In this document: one piece after another, positions 1-8,992 of the stretch
Layout of the letters: the number at the start of each line of letters is the position of its first letter
Numbering within the stretch: the stretch's first letter is position 1
NCBI GenBank assembly: GCA_050184295.1
Contig: JBFXAM010000006.1
Span: forward strand, 1-64,000
Length of the DNA: 64,000 nt
Reading direction: 5' to 3'
Source of the DNA: JBFXAM01 sp050184295
GTDB taxonomy: Bacteria; Planctomycetota; Phycisphaerae; UBA1845; Fen-1342
Notes under the pieces: model-generated
Told to the model about the DNA's origin: nothing
The model's input: the letters and a program-made list of their open reading frames with translations, nothing else
Database searches by the model: none
Translations under genes and position numbers: made by a program

Positions 1-650
1 GCCGCGTCGCGCGCCCCGCGGTTCAGCGTCGTCAGGACGCGAATCGCCTCGTGCAGCGCGTTCTCGGGCAGCTTGCCGCCTTTCACCGCACTGGTGCGGA
101 TGCCCGACCCGAGCGGCTTGGTCAGCACGCGCAAGTCGCCGGGTCGGGCGCCCGTGTTGGTCCAGATGCGCCCCGGATGCACGGTGCCGGTGACGGCGAG
201 GCCGTACTTCACCTCCGCATCGCGGACGCTGTGGCCGCCGACAACGACTGCACCCGCCTCGCGCACGACGTCCGCGCCGCCGCGCAGGATTTCGACCAGT
301 ACCTGCGAATCGAGCTCCTTGTCGGGAAAGCCGACAATGTTGAGCGCGGTGAGCGGCTCGCCGCCCATCGCGTACACGTCGCTGAGCGCGTTGGCGGCGG
401 CGATGCGGCCGAACTCGTGCGGGTCGTCGACGAGCGGCGGAAAGAAATCGACGGTCTGCACCAGCGCGAGGTCGTCGCGGAGACGAAAGACCCCCGCGTC
501 GTCGTACGTTTCCGTGCCGACGAGCAGATCGGGATGCCGGAAGGGTTGAAGCTGACGCAGCACCTGCGCCATCGCCGCCTGGGGCAATTTGCCCGCTCAG
601 CCGGCGCAGGATGCGTACGCCGTCAGTCGCTTCTGACGCGCTTCGGTCAT
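1..650 (-). CDS. selD: Selenide, water dikinase, selenocysteine-containing, 3' end outside window
   Basis: SelD makes selenophosphate, the selenium donor for selenocysteine and selenouridine, from selenide and ATP. Reading on the minus strand from the ATG at 648-650, the protein starts MTEARQKRLTAYASCAG, then meets TGA (597-599), and continues in the same frame as AGKLPQ to the window edge. The continuation is unmistakably SelD: VDFFPPLVDDPHEFGRIAA, NALSDVYAMGGEPLTALNIV, then VVGGHS. The TGA codon is residue 18, three residues before Lys21. This is the spacing of catalytic Cys17 and Lys20 in E. coli SelD, so it is read as selenocysteine rather than as a nonsense mutation. A GAGG motif lies upstream of the ATG. 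About 216 codons are visible of a family length near 340; the C-terminus is missing. An automatic gene caller would split or miss this gene. Confidence 0.93.
582..594 (-). promoter_or_regulatory. Hairpin just downstream of the selD UGA, possible part of a SECIS element
   Basis: In the mRNA sense the three bases after UGA-GC begin a short perfect hairpin (GGGC-AAATT-GCCC). Bacterial SECIS elements are stem-loops located directly 3' of the recoded UGA inside the coding region. This hairpin is closer to the UGA and smaller than the classic E. coli fdhF element, so it may be only a lower stem or coincidental. The role is an inference. Confidence 0.3.
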
Positions 651-710
651 GGGACGGCCTCACACACGACGGTTGCGTCGGCGCTGCGCCGCGAGCATGA
701 TCAGTTCTGC

Positions 711-1616
711 ATGCCCGGCCAGACGCTCAGCCAGGTTCGTGCCTTGCTCGCCGGCGCCGGCCTGACGCCGCGCCACCGCTTCGGACAGAACTTCCTGATC
801 GACCTGAATCTTATGCGAAAAGCGGCGGCGGCGGCAGAACTGTCGGCGGCGGACGTGGTGCTGGAGGTCGGTCCCGGGACCGGGTCGCTCACCGAGCTGC
901 TGCTCGCCCCGGGCGCGCGGGTCATCGCGGTCGAGATCGATCGCGGTCTCCAGGCATTGCTCGCGGCGCAGTTCGCGGGCCAACCGCGATTCACGCTCAT
1001 CTGTGGGGACGCGTTGGCGACCAAGCACGAGCTGAATCCGGAGTTGATCTCGGCGCTGCAACGCGCGACACCCGCCGAACGCGGAGCGCGCAAGCTGGTC
1101 GCCAACCTGCCGTACCAGATCGCGACGCCGCTGCTGATGGAGTTGCTCTATGGCGATCCGCCGCTGGAGCGGATGGTGATTACGATTCAGCAGGAGGTCG
1201 CCGAGCGCCTGACGGCAGCGCCGCGGACCGACGCGTATGGTCCGCTCGCCGTGATCATGCAATCGCTCGCGCAGCTCGAGCGGCTCGCCAGGCTGCCGGC
1301 CAGCGCCTTTTGGCCGCGCCCCGCCGTGGAATCGGAACTCGTGCGTATCCGCCCGCGCGGCGTGCGCGCGGTGGCGGGGCGCCCGACCGCCGGGTATGTC
1401 GCGCTGGTGCGCACGTGGTTTCAACACCGGCGCAAGACGCTGCGCCGCATCGCGCGCGACGCCGGGGTGAACGACGCGGAGGCGGCGTTCGCCAGAAGTG
1501 GCATCAGCTCGGACGCTCGGCCCGAGGAGCTTTCGGCGGCGGACTGGGAGCGGCTGTTCGGGGCGCTGCCGACGGTCCTGGGCGCGGGAGCAGATGCTGA
1601 GAAAGAACCTGCCTGA
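711..1616 (+). CDS. rsmA: 16S rRNA (adenine1518/1519-N6)-dimethyltransferase
   Basis: RsmA (KsgA) dimethylates two adjacent adenines in the 3' terminal hairpin of 16S rRNA late in 30S assembly. The predicted 301-residue protein has the family N-terminal RHRFGQNFL segment. It then has the SAM-binding loop EVGPGTGSLTE (around residue 50), an acidic strand end VIAVEID, and the catalytic motif NLPYQ (around 130). The C-terminal helical domain includes FQHRRKTLRR. The ATG at 711 is chosen because it opens exactly at the conserved N-terminus; the reading frame runs further upstream, but that stretch is antisense to selD. The start lies 60 bp from the divergent selD start. The last 113 bp overlap the convergent lipoprotein gene. 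Confidence 0.95.
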   Translation: MPGQTLSQVRALLAGAGLTPRHRFGQNFLIDLNLMRKAAAAAELSAADVVLEVGPGTGSLTELLLAPGARVIAVEIDRGLQALLAAQFAGQPRFTLICGDALATKHELNPELISALQRATPAERGARKLVANLPYQIATPLLMELLYGDPPLERMVITIQQEVAERLTAAPRTDAYGPLAVIMQSLAQLERLARLPASAFWPRPAVESELVRIRPRGVRAVAGRPTAGYVALVRTWFQHRRKTLRRIARDAGVNDAEAAFARSGISSDARPEELSAADWERLFGALPTVLGAGADAEKEPA

Positions 1617-2340
1617 CGAACATCGGGCTGGTCGAGTCCATGTGCCCGCCGTAATAGCCGTACTTCTCGTAATCGGGCTTCCATGGAATATTGACGATCC
1701 GATCGGCGCCCCGCTCCGGCCGCAGGCCCACGGCGCCCGCGCCGTCGTCGGCGAACACGCCGTCGATCGTGCCGAACACCTTCATCGGGCCGGCGAGCAC
1801 GATGTCATTGGACGAGTAGTAGTTGTAGATTTTGCCGCGGATTCGCGGCAGCGCCTTGCTCACGTCGTAGCGATACCACAGGCTCGAACCGAGCAGTATG
1901 ACGTTGTCGACCTGGTAGCCGGGCTTCAGGTCTTCGAGCGCCCAGATCGCGACGCCGCTGCCGGCGGAGAGCCCCACCAGGTTGAGCTGTGGCGGCGGCC
2001 CGCCGTCGGCGTTCTTCACGTAGTCGTCGATGTAGTTCTCAATCTGGCGTGCGAGCGCGGAAGCGCGGAGCCGGGCGTTGACGCGGACGACCTGGTCGAT
2101 CGCGGGGTTGAAGGAGATCGTCCAGACGTACGTGGCAACCTCGCCGCGATACCCGGCCGCGTTCAGCCCCTCGCGGATCCCGGCGTCGCCGAAGTCGACG
2201 TTGCCGGCGCCGGGGCAGTAGATCGTCAGTCCCAGCTTCGCGCGCGCGCTATAGCTGGGCCCGCAGCCAAGCGCGACCAGCGCAAGCAGGGCTCCTGCAA
2301 CGAATCCGAGCCGATCGGACAGTTTCGGCAAACCGGTCAT
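1504..2340 (-). CDS. Alpha/beta-hydrolase-fold lipoprotein
   Basis: The 278-residue protein starts with a lipoprotein signal peptide ending in a lipobox (LVALGC, Cys around 26), so it is expected to be anchored in a membrane. It contains GLSAGSG, a G-x-S-x-G nucleophile elbow of alpha/beta hydrolases (around residue 125), preceded by a strand-like QLNLV. A later GHMD could supply the histidine. No close family is recognised and the substrate is unknown. GGAGG lies 6-8 bases upstream of the ATG, which supports the start. The proline/alanine-rich C-terminal tail is encoded within the 3' end of convergent rsmA, so the last 35 or so codons are shared DNA. Confidence 0.8.
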   Translation of the reverse strand: MTGLPKLSDRLGFVAGALLALVALGCGPSYSARAKLGLTIYCPGAGNVDFGDAGIREGLNAAGYRGEVATYVWTISFNPAIDQVVRVNARLRASALARQIENYIDDYVKNADGGPPPQLNLVGLSAGSGVAIWALEDLKPGYQVDNVILLGSSLWYRYDVSKALPRIRGKIYNYYSSNDIVLAGPMKVFGTIDGVFADDGAGAVGLRPERGADRIVNIPWKPDYEKYGYYGGHMDSTSPMFVRQVLSQHLLPRPGPSAAPRTAAPSPPPKAPRAERPS

Positions 2341-2462
2341 GTGATCCTCCGACCCACCGCCGACGAACGACGCGCCGCACGCGCGGACAGCGCGACAGAC
2401 ACGTCCGCACGTCGCGTAGGTCTGGAATTGTCAGGCATCGCGGCGAACCGCCGCCGACAGGC

Positions 2463-2858
2463 TCAGTCGTTTCCGCTCGCGCGGAATCCCGGAATCCGCA
2501 GATTCTCCTGCGGCTTGTCATCGGGATGCACGGCAAAGACCTCGACCCGCGCGATGTCCTCGAACGGGACGACGACCACGTAGGCCCCGACATGGTAATT
2601 CTCGTCGACCGGCACGCACTCGAACGCCAGCGCGCTGCTCATGCCGATGTCGACCATCTCCTTCATCTCGTAGGTCAGCCCGTCCTTGAGATATAGGATG
2701 GTCCGCGTGTCGAGCTCGTTACGATAGGAGAGGTATTCCGCCGATCCGTTGCCGTTCCGACCCGCCGCGTCCGGGAACTTCTTCCCGGCGCACCGGGAGC
2801 GCGCCTCATCCACCTGTCGCGCCAGGCCGCCGCGGTGAAACCAGTCGTAATTGAACAT
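2463..2858 (-). CDS. Hypothetical protein, 131 aa
   Basis: No family is recognised. The product starts MFNYDWFHRGG, has no signal peptide or membrane segment, and looks like a small soluble alpha/beta protein with a strand-rich centre (GAYVVVVPFEDIARVEVFAV). The start at 2858 is preferred over more upstream codons because GGAGG sits 8 bases before it. It lies upstream of, and reads in the same direction as, the lipoprotein hydrolase (gap about 120 bp), and divergently from queG. A shared transcript with the lipoprotein gene is possible. Confidence 0.65.
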   Translation of the reverse strand: MFNYDWFHRGGLARQVDEARSRCAGKKFPDAAGRNGNGSAEYLSYRNELDTRTILYLKDGLTYEMKEMVDIGMSSALAFECVPVDENYHVGAYVVVVPFEDIARVEVFAVHPDDKPQENLRIPGFRASGND

Positions 2859-2937
2859 CGGAGCCCTCCGGTCCTCGGCCATCGCGCGGTTCCACCCCGT
2901 TTGATCGGCAGCGTCCTGCCCGGCTATCATCGACCGC

Positions 2938-3918
2938 ATGCCGTCGGCCGTCCACGCGCACATCGTCAAAGCCGCCGCGCTGGAGTTGGGATTCGACCGC
3001 GTCGGCATCACCCGTGCCGAGCCGTCCGCCCGTGCGACGTATTATAGGGAATGGCTGGCGCACGGCCACGCCGGCACGATGGCGTACCTGTCCCGAAACA
3101 TCAACGAGCGCCTCGATCCGCGCACCCAACTGGCGGGAGCACGGTCGGTCGTCTGCGTCGCGCTGAACTATCGCCGCGATTCCCGTTCCGACGCCGCCGG
3201 CACCGCACGTCCCGACGCCCGGGAACCCACCGGCCGGGTCGCGCAGTACGCGCGCGGCCGCGATTATCACGTCGTGGTCCGGGAACGCTTGCGCGCCCTG
3301 GCCGAGCTGATGCGCCGGCGGCTGCCGGTGGCGTTCGAAGCGTGCGAGTTCGTGGACACAGGTCCGCTGCTGGAACGCGAACTGGCGGCGCGCGCCGGGC
3401 TCGGCTGGATCGGCAAGAACACCTGCCTGCTGCATCACGAGCTCGGGTCGTTCGCGTTCCTCGGCGAACTGGTCACGACGCTCGATCTCGAACCCGACGC
3501 GCCGCTGCCCGATCATTGTGGATCGTGCACGCGCTGTCTCGACGCGTGTCCCACCCAGGCTTTCCCCGCCCCCTACCAGCTCGACGCGTCGCGCTGCATT
3601 TCGTATCTCACCATCGAACACCTCGGCGAGATCGCCCCCGAACTGCGACCGGGAATCGGCGACTGGGTTTTCGGCTGCGATGTCTGCCAGGACGTGTGCC
3701 CTTTCAACGCGCGGGCGCCGTTCGCGACTGACCCGCAACTCTGCGAGCCGCGCATCCCCGCTCGCGTGCCGCTGAGGCCGCTCGTGAACCTGCGCAGCGG
3801 CGATCACCGGCGGCTCATCCGCGGCACCGCCGCCCGGCGCGCCACGCGCGCAACGTGGCAGCGAAACGCGCGCATTGCGTGGAAGAATCAAGAGGGTCGT
3901 GAGGCGCCGCCCGGGTGA
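2938..3918 (+). CDS. queG: Epoxyqueuosine reductase
   Basis: QueG is a cobalamin- and iron-sulfur-dependent enzyme that reduces epoxyqueuosine to queuosine in the wobble position of tRNAs, the last step of the pathway. The 326-residue protein has the N-terminal family region, the conserved RDYH segment and GWIGKNTCLL. It also has two ferredoxin-like [4Fe-4S] motifs: CGSCTRCLDACP (about residues 194-205) and CDVCQDVCP (about 248-256). It is of the short form without C-terminal HEAT repeats. Other queuosine genes are not in the window. It converges on purF with a 60 bp spacer. Confidence 0.95.
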   Translation: MPSAVHAHIVKAAALELGFDRVGITRAEPSARATYYREWLAHGHAGTMAYLSRNINERLDPRTQLAGARSVVCVALNYRRDSRSDAAGTARPDAREPTGRVAQYARGRDYHVVVRERLRALAELMRRRLPVAFEACEFVDTGPLLERELAARAGLGWIGKNTCLLHHELGSFAFLGELVTTLDLEPDAPLPDHCGSCTRCLDACPTQAFPAPYQLDASRCISYLTIEHLGEIAPELRPGIGDWVFGCDVCQDVCPFNARAPFATDPQLCEPRIPARVPLRPLVNLRSGDHRRLIRGTAARRATRATWQRNARIAWKNQEGREAPPG

Positions 3919-3978
3919 GCGAAAGCCGTAGCGGAGAGCCGACGCTCCGCGCAACGACGCAGCGCGCCGCGAACGGGC

Positions 3979-5460
3979 TTATCGCCCGTCGCCGGAACCG
4001 TTTGCCTGCGCCGTGGACGGCGCGGGTGCGAGTTTTCCGGTTGCGTCGAAGAAGCGCAACTGGTGGCGCTCGAACACGTCCTTCTGGAAGCCGGGATCGA
4101 TCGGGATGGGGTAGTCGCCGGAGAAGCACGCGTTGCAGAAGTGCGCGCCCGGCGGTGTGACGCACGCGAGCATGCCTTCGAGCGAAAGATACGCGAGCGA
4201 GTCGACGCCGAGGTAGCGGCGAATCTCGTCGACGCTGCGCGTGTTCGCGATCAGCTCCTCTTTGCGCGGAAAGTCGATGCCGTAATAGCACGGGTGGCGG
4301 ATCGCGGGGCTCGCGACGCGCAGGTGGATCTCGCGGGCGCCCGCGGCGCGGAGCGACTGCATCTTGCCGCGCGTGGTCGTGCCGCGGACGATCGAGTCCT
4401 CGACCACAATCAGGCGCTGGTCGGCGACGACGTCGCGGATCGGGTTGAGCTTCAGCTTCACGGTCAGATCGCGGATCATCTGCGTCGGCTGGATGAACGA
4501 GCGGCCGACGTAGTGGTTCGTCGTGAAACCGCGCGCGATCGGAATACCCGATTCTTCGTGATACCCGAGCGCCGCGCAGCGCGCGCAGTTCGGCACGGCG
4601 ATGACCAGGTCGCCCAGCGCCGGCGCCTCGCGCGCCAACTGGCGGCCGAGCTTCTTGCGCACCAGGTGCACGTTTTCGTCGAAGATTCGGCTCGAAGGAT
4701 CGGCGAAGTAGACGTGCTCGAAGATGCAGTGCGCCCGCCGGCAGGCCGCCGCGTCGACGAAGCGGCGCGTGTGCAAGCCGCTGCGCGAGAGCGTCACGAT
4801 CTCGCCGGGTTCGACGTCGCGTACGTACTCGGCGTCGATGATGTCGAGCGCGCACGTCTCGCTGGCGACGACCCAGGCGTTCTCGAGCCGGCCGAGACAG
4901 AGCGGACGGTTGCCGGACGCGTCGCGAATCGCCTCGACCCGGTCGGGATAGAGCAGGAGCAGGCAGAACGAGCCCTGCAGCGCGCGCGCGACGCCGGCGA
5001 GCGGATCGGGTTGATCCGCAAAGCTCCGATCGGTCAGCATGTGCAACACGACTTCCGTGTCCGACGTCGTGTTGAAGATGTGCCCGCGGTGCTCGTACTC
5101 GCGGCGCAGCTCGGTCGCGTTCACCAGGTTGCCGTTGTGGGCGATCGCCACCTGTCCGATCGAGCAGTTCACGAACAGCGGCTGGGCGTTCGCGGACGCA
5201 CACGACCCCGTCGTGGAATAGCGCACGTGTCCGATCGCGATCGGGTTGTCGATCTCCTTGATGTCGCGCTCGGTCAGCGCGTCGGTCACCAGCCCGACAC
5301 CGGCCCGGCGCTGGATCGTCTTTTCGTCGCTCGTGCAGATCCCCGCCGACTCCTGCCCGCGATGTTGCTGCGCATAGAGTCCCAGGTACGTGAGCTGGGC
5401 GGCGTTGGCGTGTTGCACGATCCCGAACAAACCGCACGCGTGATGTACCGAATCTGCCAT
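3979..5460 (-). CDS. purF: Amidophosphoribosyltransferase
   Basis: PurF catalyses the committed step of purine synthesis: PRPP plus glutamine gives phosphoribosylamine. The 493-residue protein starts MADSVHHA followed by Cys9 of CGLFGIV. Removal of this short propeptide would expose the Cys9 nucleophile of the class II glutamine amidotransferase domain. The phosphoribosyltransferase domain carries the PRPP loop VVEDSIVRGTTT (around residue 350). Cysteines at HCIFEHVYF, HPCYYGIDF and CNACFSGDYP correspond to the [4Fe-4S] ligands of the Bacillus-type enzyme, so this is the oxygen-sensitive, propeptide-containing type. The start at 5460 follows from the Ntn-hydrolase architecture. purD is in the same window but 31 kb away. 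Confidence 0.95.
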   Translation of the reverse strand: MADSVHHACGLFGIVQHANAAQLTYLGLYAQQHRGQESAGICTSDEKTIQRRAGVGLVTDALTERDIKEIDNPIAIGHVRYSTTGSCASANAQPLFVNCSIGQVAIAHNGNLVNATELRREYEHRGHIFNTTSDTEVVLHMLTDRSFADQPDPLAGVARALQGSFCLLLLYPDRVEAIRDASGNRPLCLGRLENAWVVASETCALDIIDAEYVRDVEPGEIVTLSRSGLHTRRFVDAAACRRAHCIFEHVYFADPSSRIFDENVHLVRKKLGRQLAREAPALGDLVIAVPNCARCAALGYHEESGIPIARGFTTNHYVGRSFIQPTQMIRDLTVKLKLNPIRDVVADQRLIVVEDSIVRGTTTRGKMQSLRAAGAREIHLRVASPAIRHPCYYGIDFPRKEELIANTRSVDEIRRYLGVDSLAYLSLEGMLACVTPPGAHFCNACFSGDYPIPIDPGFQKDVFERHQLRFFDATGKLAPAPSTAQANGSGDGR

Positions 5461-5643
5461 ATCGAAAGTGTACGGGCAAAGCGGGCCGCGCGGGAGTCGG
5501 ACCGCGCGCGGCCTCGACGCGCCGCCCGCGTGTTCGCCGCGCGCCGACTCCACCGCCGAAGCTGCGGTGCCCAATCCCCTCCGCGGTGTTCGCCGCGGCC
5601 GGGAGACACGGTCACTCGGTCGGCGCGTTCGAAGGTCGCGGCA

Positions 5644-5671
5644 TTGACCCGCCGCCGCCGCACCCGATAAT
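5644..5671 (+). promoter_or_regulatory. Candidate sigma-70-type promoter for the LptD-like gene
   Basis: TTGACC (5644-5649), a 16-base spacer and GATAAT (5666-5671) sit 53 bases before the GTG start of the large outer-membrane protein gene. This is an inspection-based prediction in GC-rich DNA, where such matches are rarer by chance. Confidence 0.45.
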
Positions 5672-5724
5672 ACGCCTCCGTAGCATCGCGGCGCGGTTTC
5701 GAGACCTTTCAACGAGCAAACCCA

Positions 5725-8700
5725 GTGGCGGCGACTTCGCACTCGTCAATCGCAGCGCGGCTCAACCGCGCCCGTTGGCTGAGCCCGCCGGGCGCGCTTT
5801 GGATCGCGGCGCTGGCGCTGCTCGTGACCCAGATGGTGCCGACCGCGCGCGCTCAATTCGACGCCGACGACCGCCCCCTGCTCCCCGAGACCATCAGCGA
5901 CAGCGACATCGAGATGCGCGGACGCTACGTGCGGCAATGGAAGAAAGACGACGGCGTGCTGGTCCTGATCTACAACGGCGGGTTCCAGCTCGACATGGGT
6001 CGCCGAAAGCTGCGCGCCAACGAGGCCGTGATCTGGATCACGCCGGGACAGGCGGACTCGCCGGTGCGGAAGTTCTACGAGCTCACGGTCTATCTGGCCG
6101 GGGACGCCGAGATCGAAGAACCCGCCGGCACGGTGACGCAGGACAACGTGCTGCTCATCAGCAACCTGCGCACGTTCGGTCGAATCGTGAAGTTCCACGA
6201 CGCCCACGCGCCCGACGCCCGCGAGGACACGCCGCTCTATCAGCAGGCAATCCGCGATCGCGCGCTCATCGAGGGCACGCGCGGCGCCACGACTCCTGCA
6301 GCGCCCGCAACTCCCGGCGTCGCGCCGGTCCCGGGCGGCGTCGAAGTTACGCGCCCCGGCGACGCGCTGGCCGCCCGCACGCCCAAACCGCCACGCGCGA
6401 TCCGTTACCGCTTCGGTCGTGTCGAGCCTTCGCGTACGCCGGACGACGAGCCCGTGTTCATCGCGAGCGAAGGCGTCTACCTGTCGCAGAGCGGTTCGGC
6501 AGAGTCTGGAGTGCTTGAAATCCGGGCGCAAACAGCGGTGGTGTTCCCTACGGCGCAGGCCGCGGAGGGATTCCTGGGCGCTTTCGACGAAAGCGGATCG
6601 CCGGCGCCGACGACCGGGCCTGCGACGCCCAGTGGCGCGGCCGCCGGCGGGGCCGGGCCGGGCGCGGCTTCGCCGAGCGCTCCGGCCGCGCCGCCGCCGG
6701 ACGAAAGCGCGTCGAGCGCGATCGAACAGCGTGTCCGCGCCGTCTATCTCGAAGGCGACGTGATCCTCAGCCACGGCAACCGCTTCATCCGCGCCAACCG
6801 ACTCTACTACGACTTCGAGCGCGACCGCGCGCTCATTCTCGACGCCGTCTTCCGCGCCGATCTGCCGGATCGCGGTGTTCCCCTGTACGTGCGCGCCGGC
6901 GAGGTGCGACAGCTCTCGGCGCAGGAGTACAGTGCGTCGAACGCGCGCGTCACCACCAGCGAGTTCTATTCGCCGCACTATCACGTCGGCGCCGAGAAGG
7001 TCGTCATCCGCGACCGCACGGCGCGCGACGCCAGCGGCTCGGCCAGCGGCCCGGTCGCTGGAACCTATGAGCTGCGAAACGCCGCTCTCAACGTCGAGGG
7101 CCTTCCGCTGCTCTGGTGGCCTTACAGCCGCGGCAGTTTCGAGGAGAGCGAAACCGCGCTCAAGAGTCTGCGTCTCTCGTACAGCGGCGATCGCGGCGGC
7201 GAGATCGAGACCGAGTGGAACCTGTTCAGTCTGATGGGTGTGGAAAAACCGCCCGGCTTCGACGCCACGCTGCGCCTCGACGGCTACACGAAGCGCGGCG
7301 GCGGCGTGGGCATCGACGCCGACTATGCGCGCGAGGACAACTATGGACTGCTCCGCACCTACTACCTGCACGACAACGGCGAGGACCGCCTCGGACCGCT
7401 CCGCAGCGGCGAACTCGACAGCGCCAGCCGCGGACGGGTGCTCTGGCGTCATCGCCATTACCTGCCGCAAGGGTGGGAGGCCACGCTCGAACTCAGCTAC
7501 ATCAGCGACCCCAATTTCCTGGAGGAGTGGCGTAAGGACGAGTTCAACGAAGGCAAAGAGCAGGAGACGCTGATCTATCTCAAGAAAGCGAAGGATCTCG
7601 ACGCGCTCACGCTCCTGGCCAACTGGCGGCTGCTCGACTTCGTCACCCAGACCGAGCACCTGCCCGACGTGGCGTATCGACGCATCGGCGACACGCTGCT
7701 CGATCCCGTCGTCAGCTACACCGAGGCGCGCCTCGGCGGCGTCCGCTATCGGCCCGACGACCGCCGCTTCTTCGACCGCCGCCGTTTCGACAACACCGGC
7801 GAGACCGACTACACCTTCCGCACCGACGGACGCCAGGAATTCGAGCTACCCATCAAGCTCGACTGGCTCAACATCGTCCCCTTCGCCAGCGTCCGCGGCT
7901 CCTTCTGGGACGGCCAGCCGCGCGACGACGGCGGCCTGTGGCGCGGGCTGGGCGTTTACGGCGTGCGCGGCGCCGCCATCTTCAGCCGCGTCTTCCCCGG
8001 CGCCGTCTCCGAACTGCTCGACATCAGTCGCATCCGCCACATCGTGCAGCCGCACTTTGCGCTCTGGGGCGCCGGCAGCAACACGCGCAGCGAGCTGATC
8101 ACGCCGTTTGACTACGGCATCGAGACGATCGATCCGTTCTACGGCGGCCTGTTCGGCGTGCGGCAGGTCTGGCAGACGAAGCGCGGCATCGGCGACAAAC
8201 AGCGTACCGTCGATTGGGTGACGTTGAACCTCGAGGTCGGCGCGTTCGGCAACACCGATGGCCGCAACGACGTTTCCAACGGCTACGTCAATCCGTTTCG
8301 ACCGGAGAACAGCCGGGCGCGAAACTACTTCGCCGGCGACGCGATCTGGCGCATCAGCGACACGACCAGCCTGCTCTATGATTTCAACTTCGACCTCAAC
8401 GACCGGAGCTTCGACCGCCACAACATCTCTCTGGCGGTCGAGCGGCTGCCGCGGACGGCGTACGTCTTCGGCGTGCGGTACGCGGGCGACATCGACATGA
8501 ATCTGGCCGGCGGCGGGTTCAACTATCGCATGACCGAAAAGCACATCGCCGCGGCGCGGCTGTGGTGGGACATCGAGACGGGACAGTTCGGGGAGGGGTC
8601 GATCGCGCTGATTCGTCGGCTGCCGCGGTGGTACCTGGCGGTCGATTTTGAGTACAGCAACGTGGACGACGACTTCACGGTCTCGTTGTCGCTGTGGCCC

Positions 8701-8778
8701 GAGGGCGTTCCGGAGTGGAAGATCGGGTCGGGTCGATACACCGGCCTGAGCACATCGACGGGAATCCGTCCGAAGTAA
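5725..8778 (+). CDS. LptD/OstA-like outer membrane protein
   Basis: LptD is the outer-membrane barrel that inserts lipopolysaccharide. This 1017-residue protein has a signal peptide (LWIAALALLVTQMVPTARA) and a periplasmic OstA-like region with repeated strand pairs such as VYLEGDVILSHGNRFIRANR (around residue 340). It then has a long beta-barrel region rich in alternating aromatic and polar residues, including LRNAALNVEGLPLLWWPYSR, which resembles the LptD family. A low-complexity Ala/Pro/Gly linker (about 290-330) separates the first and second parts. The start is GTG. No other lpt genes are adjacent. LPS transport is inferred from family resemblance; another exported substrate is possible in this phylum. 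Confidence 0.75.
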   Translation: MAATSHSSIAARLNRARWLSPPGALWIAALALLVTQMVPTARAQFDADDRPLLPETISDSDIEMRGRYVRQWKKDDGVLVLIYNGGFQLDMGRRKLRANEAVIWITPGQADSPVRKFYELTVYLAGDAEIEEPAGTVTQDNVLLISNLRTFGRIVKFHDAHAPDAREDTPLYQQAIRDRALIEGTRGATTPAAPATPGVAPVPGGVEVTRPGDALAARTPKPPRAIRYRFGRVEPSRTPDDEPVFIASEGVYLSQSGSAESGVLEIRAQTAVVFPTAQAAEGFLGAFDESGSPAPTTGPATPSGAAAGGAGPGAASPSAPAAPPPDESASSAIEQRVRAVYLEGDVILSHGNRFIRANRLYYDFERDRALILDAVFRADLPDRGVPLYVRAGEVRQLSAQEYSASNARVTTSEFYSPHYHVGAEKVVIRDRTARDASGSASGPVAGTYELRNAALNVEGLPLLWWPYSRGSFEESETALKSLRLSYSGDRGGEIETEWNLFSLMGVEKPPGFDATLRLDGYTKRGGGVGIDADYAREDNYGLLRTYYLHDNGEDRLGPLRSGELDSASRGRVLWRHRHYLPQGWEATLELSYISDPNFLEEWRKDEFNEGKEQETLIYLKKAKDLDALTLLANWRLLDFVTQTEHLPDVAYRRIGDTLLDPVVSYTEARLGGVRYRPDDRRFFDRRRFDNTGETDYTFRTDGRQEFELPIKLDWLNIVPFASVRGSFWDGQPRDDGGLWRGLGVYGVRGAAIFSRVFPGAVSELLDISRIRHIVQPHFALWGAGSNTRSELITPFDYGIETIDPFYGGLFGVRQVWQTKRGIGDKQRTVDWVTLNLEVGAFGNTDGRNDVSNGYVNPFRPENSRARNYFAGDAIWRISDTTSLLYDFNFDLNDRSFDRHNISLAVERLPRTAYVFGVRYAGDIDMNLAGGGFNYRMTEKHIAAARLWWDIETGQFGEGSIALIRRLPRWYLAVDFEYSNVDDDFTVSLSLWPEGVPEWKIGSGRYTGLSTSTGIRPK

Positions 8779-8992
8779 TCGCAACCGGCTCTCGATATTG
8801 AGCTTACGAGCAGGCCCGAAACGCCTCTGGCGGAGCGGCCGGTGCCGGCGCGCGTTTCGGGGCCCGGATGAACGCGGGCTCCCCCCCGGCTCGCCGTCGT
8901 TCGCAGCGGGCCGGCCTGCCTTTTTCGCGGACCGCCGCTACGCTCACGGAGGTGCGGCGACCGGCGAACCGTCCAACCTCGGCGACCGCGGC

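Noticed and set aside
597..599. selD as a pseudogene with a nonsense mutation
   Set aside because: The only stop is at the known Sec/Cys position and the frame before and after it is well conserved.
51..710. Long open frame in phase with and upstream of rsmA that would extend it to 521 residues
   Set aside because: It is antisense to the clearly conserved selD sequence and has no similarity to RsmA N-termini.
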